DNA of 64,000 nucleotides from Christiangramia echinicola DSM 19838 (lineage in GTDB: Bacteria; Bacteroidota; Bacteroidia; Flavobacteriales; Flavobacteriaceae): assembly GCF_000423065.1 (NCBI RefSeq), contig NZ_AUHG01000012.1, forward strand, positions 1 to 64,000. The letters run 5' to 3'. A model generated the notes under the pieces. That model worked only from the letters and a program-made list of their open reading frames with translations. It did no database searches and was not told where the DNA came from. The position numbers and the translations under genes are program-made. Positions 22,305 through 31,193 of the stretch are shown one piece after another (the first letter of the stretch is position 1; every line of letters begins with the position of its first letter).

Positions 22305-23904
22305 TTATCTTCTTTTATTGATCCTGGTTTGTTTTGCGATCTTCTTCGTAAACCTTGATGCTATCTATGTGAATATCATGGAAGCAAGAAATTTTGCCAC
22401 TGCCAGGGAAATGATAAACCTTGACCACTGGATATTTACTACGCTTAATGATGAGCCCAGATATGAGAAGCCACCGCTACCAACATGGATGACGGCTATT
22501 TCTATGTTGTTATTCGGGATGAAGAGTATGTTTGCCTTACGTTTACCGGCAGCGATTATGGGAACTTTGACGGTGGTGTTTATCTACAAACTAGGCCTGA
22601 AGTTTACTATGCATAGAAAATATGCATTTATCTCAGGTTTAATAGCCGCAACTTCATTTTATATATTGTACTCAGGTCGCGATGGACAGTGGGATATACA
22701 TACTCATGCCTGGATGATCATGGCTATATATAGTATTTATAAGATCTTCACTCAGGAATCTTCAAAATACTTGCACGGCCTATTGGCAGGTATTTTTATT
22801 GGTTGTTCATTTTTAAGTAAAGGGCCGGTTTCGATGTACGCTTTACTTTTACCATTCTTAATTGCCTATGGTGTAGTTTATAAGTATAGAAATTTTAAGT
22901 CAAACTGGTTGGCATTAATTTTAATGTTGATCACAGCAACGGCTATTTCAGCTTCCTGGAGCCTTTATGTATATTATTTTGATACTAATGCGGTTGCAAA
23001 GATCACAGACAGGGAAACTGGTAGATGGCTGGATTATAATGTGAGGCCATTCTATTATTACTGGAGTTTTGTTATACAAAGCGGAATCTGGACTATACCG
23101 GCGTTTGTAGGGCTTCTATATCCTTATTTAAAGAATCGTGTTTTTAATAAACCAGGCTATAAATTCACCCTGTGGTGGACCCTGGGGGCCTTGGTCTTAT
23201 TATCTATAATTCCGGAAAAGAAATCCAGGTACTTAATGCCGGTTTTGATACCATTAGCTCTTAATACTGCATTTTATATTGAATATCTCTTCCGAAGATT
23301 CGATATGATTCCGAAAAAAGAGAAATGGGTGGTTTATTTTAATTTTGGACTTATAGCGTTTATCGGACTTATATTTCCTATAGCCGGATTAATATATTTT
23401 AATGAATTACTGGCTATAATTTGGCCCTGGTTCCTAATGACCTCGATTTGCCTTATAGGAATAGGTTTTTTAATGCTCTATTATTTAAGGAAGAACAAAA
23501 TAAAGCCGGTCTTTTACCTGACTATCTGGTTTATTATAAGTGTCATTTTCTTCGGTTTACCTATTGCGAAGAAAATTGAACCTAATCCTTCATATAAAAG
23601 TGTAGTTGCAGTAGATAAATACCGAGAAAACAATTCTATGCAGGTTTATGAATTTAAATCTTTTACTCCTGAAATTATCTGGGAGTATGGAAGCCCTATA
23701 AAGGTTTTATGGAATGGGAATGGGTTTGAAAAACCTTCAGAAGAAAAGTTCTTATTGCTTAATACTCCGAGTGAATTTGAAGCCATGCAAGATGAATTTT
23801 CAGATCATAAAATAGAGAAAATAGAAGAAATTGATATGAATCCGGTGGGAAACACCCATAAAGAAAGATTATACAGGGACTTATATTTAATTTCGAAAAA
23901 CTAG
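22288..23904 (+). CDS. ArnT-like glycosyltransferase family 39/83 membrane protein
   Basis: A 538-residue integral membrane glycosyltransferase of the PMT/ArnT type. About 12 membrane helices are present. The first periplasmic loop has the acidic catalytic-type signature IMEARNFATAREM (~31-43) and NDEPRYEKPPLPTWM, where ArnT has its Asp/Glu and lipid-binding residues. Enzymes of this family move a sugar from a polyprenyl carrier onto lipid A or another acceptor. Co-transcribed with the LAB_N protein and probably with manA (17 bases downstream). Confidence 0.87.
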   Translation: MKLKDNYLLLLILVCFAIFFVNLDAIYVNIMEARNFATAREMINLDHWIFTTLNDEPRYEKPPLPTWMTAISMLLFGMKSMFALRLPAAIMGTLTVVFIYKLGLKFTMHRKYAFISGLIAATSFYILYSGRDGQWDIHTHAWMIMAIYSIYKIFTQESSKYLHGLLAGIFIGCSFLSKGPVSMYALLLPFLIAYGVVYKYRNFKSNWLALILMLITATAISASWSLYVYYFDTNAVAKITDRETGRWLDYNVRPFYYYWSFVIQSGIWTIPAFVGLLYPYLKNRVFNKPGYKFTLWWTLGALVLLSIIPEKKSRYLMPVLIPLALNTAFYIEYLFRRFDMIPKKEKWVVYFNFGLIAFIGLIFPIAGLIYFNELLAIIWPWFLMTSICLIGIGFLMLYYLRKNKIKPVFYLTIWFIISVIFFGLPIAKKIEPNPSYKSVVAVDKYRENNSMQVYEFKSFTPEIIWEYGSPIKVLWNGNGFEKPSEEKFLLLNTPSEFEAMQDEFSDHKIEKIEEIDMNPVGNTHKERLYRDLYLISKN

Positions 23905-23921
23905 TTTATAGAAATATTACC

Positions 23922-24893
23922 ATGACTAACTATCCAATTAAATTTATACCTATACTCCAGAATAAGATATGGGGAGGAAGTAAATTAAAAGATATTCTTG
24001 ATAAGAATACCATAAATGATAAAGTAGGAGAGAGCTGGGAAATATCAGGTGTTGAGGGCAATATCTCTATAGTAGAGAATGGACCGGAAAAGGGTAAAAC
24101 ATTAATAGATCTTATTAAAGAGTATAAAGGCCAAATAGTAGGTGAAAATATCTATGCGAAATTTGGGAATGATTTTCCATTACTCATAAAATTTATCGAT
24201 GCTAGAACAGACCTTTCAGTACAGTTGCATCCCAATGATAAGCTTGCTAAGCAAAGGCATAACTCGTTTGGAAAAACTGAAATGTGGTTTGTAATGCAGG
24301 CCGACAAAGGATCTAAATTGAATATTGGTTTTAAGAAAGATTTGGATAAGCGTGAATATCTGGAATATCTAGAAAATGGGAAGATCACCGAGCTTTTAAA
24401 CTTTGAAGAAGTTAAAAAAGGAGATTCGGTCTTTATAAATACTGGAAAAGTCCATGCTATTGGAGGAGGAGTCCTTCTGGCTGAAATTCAGCAAACATCA
24501 GATATTACTTACAGAATTTACGATTGGGATAGGGTAGATGAAGATGGACAGGGCAGAGAATTACACACTGCACTAGCATTGGATGCCATCGATTTTGAGA
24601 AGAAAGATGATTATAAACTTGATTATAAGAAAGAAGTAAATACGTCCTCAGAAATAGCTTCCTGTGAGTATTTCACTACAAATTTCCTTCCGGTGAAAGG
24701 ATCTTTAGAGAAAGATTATTTAAATCTGGATTCCTTTGTGATCTACATGTGTGTTGACGGGAAGGCTAAAATATCTATAGATGCTAATTCAGAATCAATT
24801 CACAAAGGTGAGAGTGTATTAATTCCGGCTTCGGCAGGTAAGGTTCAGATAGAAGCGAATAATGCCGAACTGCTTGAAGTTTATATAAATTAA
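23922..24893 (+). CDS. manA: Mannose-6-phosphate isomerase, class I
   Basis: A 323-residue cupin enzyme interconverting mannose-6-P and fructose-6-P. The zinc site is visible in VQLHPNDKLAK (~99-109), the Glu of GKTEMWFV, and the His of GKVHAIGGGVLLAEIQQ (~174-190); the ITYRIYDWDR motif follows. Length matches the short class I form found in Bacteroidota and Bacillota. Located directly behind an envelope glycosyltransferase operon, consistent with supplying mannose-type sugar nucleotides. Confidence 0.92.
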   Translation: MTNYPIKFIPILQNKIWGGSKLKDILDKNTINDKVGESWEISGVEGNISIVENGPEKGKTLIDLIKEYKGQIVGENIYAKFGNDFPLLIKFIDARTDLSVQLHPNDKLAKQRHNSFGKTEMWFVMQADKGSKLNIGFKKDLDKREYLEYLENGKITELLNFEEVKKGDSVFINTGKVHAIGGGVLLAEIQQTSDITYRIYDWDRVDEDGQGRELHTALALDAIDFEKKDDYKLDYKKEVNTSSEIASCEYFTTNFLPVKGSLEKDYLNLDSFVIYMCVDGKAKISIDANSESIHKGESVLIPASAGKVQIEANNAELLEVYIN

Positions 24894-24915
24894 CCTCACG
24901 CAGTTCGGTTAGGAT

Positions 24916-25911
24916 TTAGTTATTTAGGATTGAATTAATCTTTTGCAATTCTTCCTGGGTAAAAGATGTATTCTTAATAGCTTCTATATTATCTTCCAGT
25001 TGGGAGACTTTACTTACCCCAACAAGAACAGAAGTTACCCTGGCATCTTTTAAAAGCCAGGCTACAGCCATTTGAGCAAGACTTTGATTTCTTGCAATTG
25101 CTATTTTATTTAATTCCTGAATATGTTTAACGACTTTATCTGTTATTTGAGACCTATCGAGGTAACTTCCCTCTGTTGCAGCTCTGGAACCTTCAGGAAT
25201 TCCGTGTAAATATTTAGATGTTAAAATCCCCTGTTCAAGAGGAGAAAAAACGATACTTCCAATCCCTACTTTTTCTAAGGTTTCCAGCAGGCCATCTTCA
25301 ACCCATCTATCCATCATATTATACCGGGGCTGATGTATTAAAAATGGGGTTCCCTGACTTTTGAGAATTTCAGCTGCTCTGGCAGTATCTTCGGCATTAT
25401 ATTGAGAAATTCCCACATATAAGGCTTTACCTTGTCTTACAATTTGATCTAAAGCTCCCATGGTTTCTTCTAAAGGAGTTTCAGGATCGGGACGGTGATG
25501 ATAAAAGATATCTACATAATCCAGCCCCATTCTTTTTAAAGATTGATCCAGACTGGCTATTAAGTATTTTCTCGATCCAAAATTACCGTAAGGTCCCGGC
25601 CACATATCCCAGCCAGCTTTGGTAGAAATGATTAATTCATCCCGGTATTTTTTGAAATCTTCCTGAAAAAATTTGCCGAAGTTCATTTCGGCAGAGCCGT
25701 AAGGAGGGCCATAGTTATTTGCCAGGTCAAAATGGGTAATTCCATTATCAAAAGCAGTACGCAGGATAGTCCGGGCATTGTTCAGGTCATCGTTATCTCC
25801 GAAATTATGCCAGAGACCCAGGGATAAAAGAGGTAATTTAATACCACTTTTACCACAACGCCTGTATTGCATTTTTTCGTAACGAGATTCAGAAGCTATA
25901 TATGGATCCAT
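24916..25911 (-). CDS. Aldo/keto reductase, YghZ-like
   Basis: A 331-residue NADPH-dependent reductase whose sequence closely follows E. coli YghZ (GprA, L-glyceraldehyde-3-phosphate reductase): YRRCGKSGIKLPLLSLGLWH, GITHFDLANNYGPPYGSAE and YRDELIISTKAGWDMWPGPYG. The AKR tetrad is present as Asp (HFDL), Tyr (NNYG), Lys (STKAG) and His (FYHHRPD). It probably detoxifies reactive aldehydes. Convergent with manA; 22 bases separate the stops with no clear terminator. Confidence 0.92.
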   Translation of the reverse strand: MDPYIASESRYEKMQYRRCGKSGIKLPLLSLGLWHNFGDNDDLNNARTILRTAFDNGITHFDLANNYGPPYGSAEMNFGKFFQEDFKKYRDELIISTKAGWDMWPGPYGNFGSRKYLIASLDQSLKRMGLDYVDIFYHHRPDPETPLEETMGALDQIVRQGKALYVGISQYNAEDTARAAEILKSQGTPFLIHQPRYNMMDRWVEDGLLETLEKVGIGSIVFSPLEQGILTSKYLHGIPEGSRAATEGSYLDRSQITDKVVKHIQELNKIAIARNQSLAQMAVAWLLKDARVTSVLVGVSKVSQLEDNIEAIKNTSFTQEELQKINSILNN

Positions 25912-25983
25912 AAATTCTTATTCAAATTTTGAATGCGAATTTAATAAAATAAAAGGTCAGGATATCAACTTATCCAGAATGAA

Positions 25984-26442
25984 CTAATTCCTACTGAAGA
26001 TCAGTAAAGCAGTGGTTCCGTTTGCATTTTCACCCAGATTAAGTTTTATCTCGTTATTAGTAGCGGCGATCACATCATAATTATTCGCTAACTCTCCCAA
26101 CTTACCTGTAGAGCTGAAAAATATATGAAAATCTACATCATCATAAGGATCAAATTCGTCACCAGAATCATTACTTACTCTCCAGGTTCCGCTTACTTCG
26201 TCTATAGTAGAGATTGCCGATAGAGTATTGGCATCGTCGAACAGGAATACATAATCTGTGTAATCTGCAGTATTCTGTACATTGTTAAGAGTGAAATTGG
26301 AAATTTTCCATTCTCCTTGCTGCGCTATAAGGTTTAATTCATTGGCTTCAGCCTGAGAAAGGTCTATATCATCTCTGTCTTTGTCACAGGCAAGAACTAG
26401 GCTTACCATTAGAACTACTAGCACAATCTTCAATCTTTTCAT
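25984..26442 (-). CDS. Lipocalin-like lipoprotein (152 aa)
   Basis: A lipoprotein signal ends at VSLVLAC with Cys19, followed by an Asp-rich linker (DKDRDDIDLS) and a single beta-rich domain (GEWKISNFTLNNVQNTADY, SGTWRVSNDSGDEFDPYDD). This is the lipocalin-like layout common in secreted Flavobacteriia proteins. The ligand is unknown. It lies alone; ~500 non-coding bases follow upstream. Confidence 0.75.
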   Translation of the reverse strand: MKRLKIVLVVLMVSLVLACDKDRDDIDLSQAEANELNLIAQQGEWKISNFTLNNVQNTADYTDYVFLFDDANTLSAISTIDEVSGTWRVSNDSGDEFDPYDDVDFHIFFSSTGKLGELANNYDVIAATNNEIKLNLGENANGTTALLIFSRN

Positions 26443-26958
26443 AGGGTATAAGATCTTTTTGTTTGGTATAGTGGGAACGTAAAGCTAAAAAACCTATTGT
26501 ATTTATTTAAGGAAAAATTAAGAATTAACATTTAATTTCTGGTGAAGCAGGAATGTTAAGTGCTTATGAATGAACATTATAATTTTTATAGCTTGTTTTT
26601 AAAAGCCGAAGTAAATCATAATAATTATTTAAAACGGTCGTAAAGATTACAATATCAGCATATAAGATGGCGTCTCGTTTTAAATTAATAATAAAATGTT
26701 TACCTTTTTCTTTGCAGACTTAAGGGGCAAAGTCACAATCTTGAATCTTTCGATGTTGAAAACTTCAGATTCTTAAAATCATATTTCAGGTTATTAATAG
26801 CCTATTGTATGGGAAAATCTTAACTCTATTTTAAATATTGTTATGTACTGAAGATGATAACTTGCCGCCCGAATAAAAGTGTAACTATATTGAAGTAAAG
26901 TTGTGATATTTGACTTTACATGTCTCAGTATAGCTGAATATTATAAGTAGGTAGGAAA
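26443..26958. other. Intergenic region, divergent promoters presumed
   Basis: About 515 AT-rich bases between divergent genes. No ORF of note. An inverted repeat GTAAAGT...ACTTTAC (26895-26920) lies ~40-60 bases upstream of the 75-aa gene and may be an operator. Nothing else recognised. Confidence 0.5.
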
Positions 26959-27186
26959 ATGAAGATGGTTAGTATTTCAAAAGCTGAAGGTTCTTATAAG
27001 GTCAAGGCCTTACATCCTTTTAAAATTTTCGGAATTCAAATAATGGCAACAGAAAAATTCTATAAATTGTCTGATGATCATACCTCTTGGTACAGATTAG
27101 ACTCAGGTAAGAAAGCATCTCATAATAAGCAGATAAAATTAAATAAATGGCTCAAGGATCATCAAAAGTTTATTGAGAAAAAATGA
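26959..27186 (+). CDS. Small basic protein of unknown function (75 aa)
   Basis: A 75-residue lysine-rich protein (KKASHNKQIKLNKWLKDHQK) with one moderately hydrophobic stretch (FKIFGIQIM) but no signal peptide. No domain recognised. The ATG at 26959 fits; an inner ATG at 26965 is possible. Isolated between two long intergenic regions. Low sequence complexity of the C terminus makes a nucleic-acid-binding role conceivable but unsupported. Confidence 0.55.
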   Translation: MKMVSISKAEGSYKVKALHPFKIFGIQIMATEKFYKLSDDHTSWYRLDSGKKASHNKQIKLNKWLKDHQKFIEKK

Positions 27187-27305
27187 TTTTTACATTTTAT
27201 TAAATTAATGTATATTTAAATTGTTGTTACTTGATAATCAATATTAGGACAACTTTCTCCCTACAATTCCAGTCCCCTGCTTAAGACATTTTTAATTTAA
27301 AATTC

Positions 27306-27404
27306 ATGTTTATGAATTCTCAGGCAAAAAGAGAAGATCAGGTGAGAGTTGTAATATTTATCATCAGTATACTTCTAATAATTTTTATAACGATCTTTGA
27401 ATAG
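27306..27404 (+). CDS. Tiny single-helix membrane protein (32 aa)
   Basis: An ORF of 32 codons with a charged N terminus (QAKREDQVR) and one hydrophobic helix (VVIFIISILLIIFITIF). The layout suits a small membrane peptide. No homology judged; an internal start at the second Met is equally likely. Reported because the pattern is unlikely in random AT-rich sequence. Confidence 0.4.
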   Translation: MFMNSQAKREDQVRVVIFIISILLIIFITIFE

Positions 27405-27818
27405 AAATAATTAGCTCTGTAAAGTTCTATTATGAAATCCTCATTCATAAAGAGGTTCAATAGGTATTAATTAGACTTCCAAACGGGATTCCTCCTCGAC
27501 CAAAACATTCTCATATTTAATAATAATCTGGTTCGATTTTAAATTATTTAGATTTCAACGTTTATTTTTTTAAAGAAATTTGATTTGATTGAAAACATAA
27601 GAAACTACTCATATTTTAACGCTCTAAAGGATCATTATATCGAATGAATATCATATAAACGTTTGATTTAGTGTGGTTTAAAATACGTAAAATTGGTTAG
27701 CGATTTTATTATATATTAGTTTTTAAGCTAAAGTTAGTATAAAGTTTTTCTAATTTTTTAGGTAAAAAATATAAACCCACTAACTTTAAATTTAATTAAC
27801 TAACCAAAATACAATAAA
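27405..27818. other. Long leader region upstream of the DUF1206 gene
   Basis: About 410 AT-rich bases with no ORF over ~30 codons. The last ~40 bases before the ATG are A-rich, typical of strong Bacteroidota leaders. No repeat, riboswitch or tRNA recognised. Confidence 0.5.
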
Positions 27819-28601
27819 ATGAGTAATAAAAAAGAAAATTTTGCGCGCTTTGGTATGGCTGCGAAAGGAGCGGTTTATTCTTTAATTGGTGTTTTAACAG
27901 CTATGGCAGCTTTTGGACAGGGAGGACAACAATCTGGAGGTAAAGGAGCCATGCAATATTTAGCGCAACAATCTTATGGCCAAATAATGCTGGCAATTCT
28001 GGGTCTTGGGCTATTAGGATATGTATTCTGGAGAATGTACCAGGTTTTCGCTAATCCAAAGGGTTTCGATGATGATGTAAAGGGATATGGTAAAAGAGTA
28101 GCATTCTTTATTAGTGGACTTATATATGCTGGTTTCTCTTTTTATGCATTTAAGCTGGCTTTTGGAAGCAGTTCGGGTAGTTCAGGCGGAATGATGGGTT
28201 CATTAATGTCTGGCTCCAATGGCGATACAATAGCTATAATAATTGGAATTGGAATGGCGATTAAAGCTATTTATGACCTTTATAGAGCATATTCTAATAA
28301 ATTCAGGGAAGAGGTTGAAGAAGCTGGAATGGATAGGAAAGAACAAAAAACCTTGATAAATGCCGGTAAAGTTGGTCATACAGCAAGAGGAGCGGTTATT
28401 GGTTTAATGGCTTATCTAACTTTAAGGTCCGGGTTATCTAGCGGTAATAAAATTAGTACAACAACGGATGCTTTTAGTTACATTCAGAGTGAATTTGGAT
28501 CTATTGTATTAGGTATTGTAGCTATAGGTTTTGTTGCATACGGAGTTTACATGTTTATCAAAGCTAAATATCCTGCTATAACCGTAGCAAGTTTGAGATA
28601 G
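27819..28601 (+). CDS. DUF1206 membrane protein (260 aa)
   Basis: A 260-residue protein with three repeats of a two-helix unit, each opening with a G-x-x-ARFGMAAKGAVYSLIG-like, KRVAFFISGLIYAGFS or GHTARGAVIGLMAY segment: the DUF1206 signature, giving six membrane helices. Gly/Ser-rich loops (GSSSGSSGGMMGS) lie between units. The family has no defined function; some members are stress-induced. Monocistronic, with a strong terminator 20 bases downstream. Confidence 0.88.
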   Translation: MSNKKENFARFGMAAKGAVYSLIGVLTAMAAFGQGGQQSGGKGAMQYLAQQSYGQIMLAILGLGLLGYVFWRMYQVFANPKGFDDDVKGYGKRVAFFISGLIYAGFSFYAFKLAFGSSSGSSGGMMGSLMSGSNGDTIAIIIGIGMAIKAIYDLYRAYSNKFREEVEEAGMDRKEQKTLINAGKVGHTARGAVIGLMAYLTLRSGLSSGNKISTTTDAFSYIQSEFGSIVLGIVAIGFVAYGVYMFIKAKYPAITVASLR

Positions 28602-28621
28602 TTAAATCATAAGTATTTATT

Positions 28622-28660
28622 AAAAAGCCTGTTGATGTTCAATCAACAGGCTTATTTTTT
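28622..28660 (+). terminator. Terminator of DUF1206 gene
   Basis: The 12-bp stem AAGCCTGTTGAT / ATCAACAGGCTT, loop GTTCA, then a T-run (28655-28660). Confidence 0.88.
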
Positions 28661-28788
28661 ATCTGTTGTTTAAGTTTCTAATTGATTTGGAAATTCATTC
28701 TCATTCTTTCGATGCTTAAATTCACTGCACTTAATCATAATTCTATGATTAATTTCAATTCAAACATAAATCAAATCTTTGTTAAAAC

Positions 28789-28832
28789 TAATAGTAATAC
28801 TATTATGTAATACTGTAACACTATTATATTTG
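28789..28832 (+). promoter_or_regulatory. Operator-promoter of the TetR export operon
   Basis: Two palindromes lie side by side: TAATAGTAATACTATTA (28789-28805, perfect 8-bp arms) and TAATACTGTAACACTATTA (28808-28826, one mismatch per arm). The second runs into a -7 box TATATTTG (28825-28832), 17 bases before the TetR ATG. Such placement fits autorepression by the TetR protein encoded directly downstream. Confidence 0.6.
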
Positions 28833-28848
28833 GCTAAAATTTGGTGGA

Positions 28849-29538
28849 ATGAAATATCTTCTTCAGGATATAAAAATATCGGTAAGTGAAAATATTTATT
28901 TAAAAGATCCGGAGTCTACCGCTCTGGGCAAACGTATTGTGGAGCAAGGAATTCTCTTGATAAATGACGTTGGTTTTGAAAGTTTTACCTTCCGTAAACT
29001 CGGTAAGAAGATCAAATCTAATGAAAGCTCTATTTATAGATATTTTGAAAATAAACATAAATTTCTGGTCTATCTAACATCCTGGTATTGGGGGTGGAAG
29101 GAATATCAACTTGTATTTGCGACAAATAGCATGTCAGATAATTACCTGAAACTTGAGAAAGCCATAGAAATCATCACTAAACCCGTAGAAGAAGATTCTG
29201 AATTTGGTCATATTAATGAAGTGGCGTTGAATACTATAATCATCAATGAATCTTCAAAATCTTTCTTAACAAAGGATGTGGATATAGAAAATATGGATGG
29301 CTATTTTTCTGTATATAAGCGACTCGTGAAGCGCCTTACAGAAATGATCAAAGATGTAAATAAGGATTATCCATTTCCTTCAAGTTTGGCAAGTACTGTA
29401 ATAGAGGGTACTCTGCATCAATATTTCCTTAAAGATCATTTCAGTTCATTAACAGATTGTGATGAGTCTGTGACACCATCAGAATTTTTTAAGCAAATGG
29501 TGAAAACCCTTGTAAATAATACACATGAAGGAAAATAA
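28849..29538 (+). CDS. TetR/AcrR family transcriptional regulator
   Basis: A 229-residue regulator with the N-terminal helix-turn-helix (GKRIVEQGILLINDVGF, FTFRKLGKKIKSNESSIYRYFENKHKFLVYL; residues ~27-75) and a diverged ligand-binding C-terminal domain. First gene of a TetR-ABC-HlyD-TolC operon, overlapping the ABC gene by 14 bases. Two palindromes over its promoter are probable binding sites. The inducer is unknown but presumably relates to the exported compound. Confidence 0.88.
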   Translation: MKYLLQDIKISVSENIYLKDPESTALGKRIVEQGILLINDVGFESFTFRKLGKKIKSNESSIYRYFENKHKFLVYLTSWYWGWKEYQLVFATNSMSDNYLKLEKAIEIITKPVEEDSEFGHINEVALNTIIINESSKSFLTKDVDIENMDGYFSVYKRLVKRLTEMIKDVNKDYPFPSSLASTVIEGTLHQYFLKDHFSSLTDCDESVTPSEFFKQMVKTLVNNTHEGK

Positions 29539-31192
29539 TTATACTCCCTGGCAGAGATTTGTTGGTATTTTAAAACTGGAAAAGAAAGATTTTTTACAGA
29601 TTTTCTATTACGCTATATTCTCTGGATTAGTAAGCTTGTCGGTCCCACTAGGGATCCAGGCAATCGTAAACCTTTTACAGGGGGCCAGGATCTCAACCTC
29701 CTGGGTGGTACTGGTAATTCTGGTAACGCTGGGAGTAGCTTTTGTTGGTGTATTGCAATTAATGCAGTTCAGGATTCTAGAGAATATTCAGCAGAAGATT
29801 TTTACCCGGGCCTCCTTCGAATTTATCTATCGCTTCCCGAAGATCAAAATGGAAGAGTTGAAGAATTTCTATCCTCCAGAGTTAGCGAATAGATTTTTTG
29901 ATGTTCTCACCATTCAGAAAGGATTATCAAAAGTTATGTTAGATTTTCCTGCTGCTTTAACTCAGGTAGTATTTGGGTTGATCTTATTATCTCTTTACCA
30001 TCCATTTTTTATTATATACGGTCTGCTACTGGTTGTTTTGATCTATGTAGTTTTCAAGATCACCGCTCAAAAAGGTCTGGATACAAGTATTGTAGAATCT
30101 AAATATAAATATAAGATCGCACACTGGATCCAGGAGGTAGCCAGAACTTTAATTAGTTTTAAAGTTTCTGGTAGGACTAATATGGCAATTTCCAAAAATG
30201 ATAAAATGGTGAGTGATTATCTGGATGCTAGAGAAGGTCATTTCCAGGTTTTGAAACTTCAATTCATTCAAATGATCGGCTTTAAGGTTCTGGTTACCGC
30301 AGGTCTCCTTGTAATTGGTGGTGTCCTTGTACTGAGTCAGGAAATGAATATTGGTCAGTTTGTGGCGGCAGAGATCATTATTCTATTGATCATAGGTTCT
30401 GTTGAAAAAATGATCCTTGGACTTGAATCTTTTTATGATGTACTTACTTCTTTAGAAAAGCTTGGTCAGGTCGTAGATAAAGAACTGGAAGATCAGGATG
30501 GAGATCAACCTTTTACTAATAACGATGCGCTGAATATAGAGTTAGAGAATGTTTCTTATCAGGGCTTTAACGGGAAAAATATCATCAATGGGATAGACCT
30601 CAATATAAAACCTGGTGATAAAATTCTTCTGCTTGGTAGTAATGGAGCTGGAAAATCTACCCTCTTGAAGTTGATTGCGGGTCTTATACAACCTACCGGT
30701 GGTGAGATCTTTGTAAATGAAAACTCCATTAAGAGTATAAAGCTGAACCACTATAGGTCTTTGCTTGGACAATCTTTATCTGAAGAATCTCCTTTTGAAG
30801 GCACTCTACTGGAAAATATAACCTTTGGCGACAGTAACATCACTCAGCAGGATATTCGATGGGCACTGGAGAAAACCGGTTTATCTGAATTCGTCAAACA
30901 ACAACCTAAAGGACTCAATACAATTATTCATCCAGAAGGAATACAGATCCCGTATTCTGTTGCCAGAAAGATCATATTGGCCAGGAGTATCGTTAGAAAA
31001 CCATCTTTATTGATTCTGAACGACCCTCTGGATCAGTTAGACCCCGATGAGGAAGATAAGATCCTTGAATTTATTTTTAGCCCTGAAAATAACTGGTCTG
31101 TTATTGTTACGAGTAAGGATGCAAAATGGAAAAAATACTGCGACAGGATATTGCATATTGAGCAGGGGAAACTTGTAAATTATAACGCATAA
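29525..31192 (+). CDS. ABC exporter (fused membrane and ATPase domains), degenerate ATPase motifs
   Basis: A 555-residue type-I-secretion-like half transporter without a peptidase domain. Membrane domain ~20-300 (five to six helices), ATPase ~335-555. Walker A LLGSNGAGKSTLL is good and a Q-loop Gln is present (LLGQSLSEESP). The signature is PYSVARK instead of LSGGQ, Walker B is LLILNDPLDQLD (usual Asp to Asn, Glu to Asp), and the switch His is replaced (IVTSKDA). The protein may bind ATP but hydrolyse it poorly, or belong to a subfamily with altered chemistry. Partner genes encode HlyD and TolC homologues. Confidence 0.85.
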   Translation: MKENNYTPWQRFVGILKLEKKDFLQIFYYAIFSGLVSLSVPLGIQAIVNLLQGARISTSWVVLVILVTLGVAFVGVLQLMQFRILENIQQKIFTRASFEFIYRFPKIKMEELKNFYPPELANRFFDVLTIQKGLSKVMLDFPAALTQVVFGLILLSLYHPFFIIYGLLLVVLIYVVFKITAQKGLDTSIVESKYKYKIAHWIQEVARTLISFKVSGRTNMAISKNDKMVSDYLDAREGHFQVLKLQFIQMIGFKVLVTAGLLVIGGVLVLSQEMNIGQFVAAEIIILLIIGSVEKMILGLESFYDVLTSLEKLGQVVDKELEDQDGDQPFTNNDALNIELENVSYQGFNGKNIINGIDLNIKPGDKILLLGSNGAGKSTLLKLIAGLIQPTGGEIFVNENSIKSIKLNHYRSLLGQSLSEESPFEGTLLENITFGDSNITQQDIRWALEKTGLSEFVKQQPKGLNTIIHPEGIQIPYSVARKIILARSIVRKPSLLILNDPLDQLDPDEEDKILEFIFSPENNWSVIVTSKDAKWKKYCDRILHIEQGKLVNYNA

Positions 31193-31193
31193 G

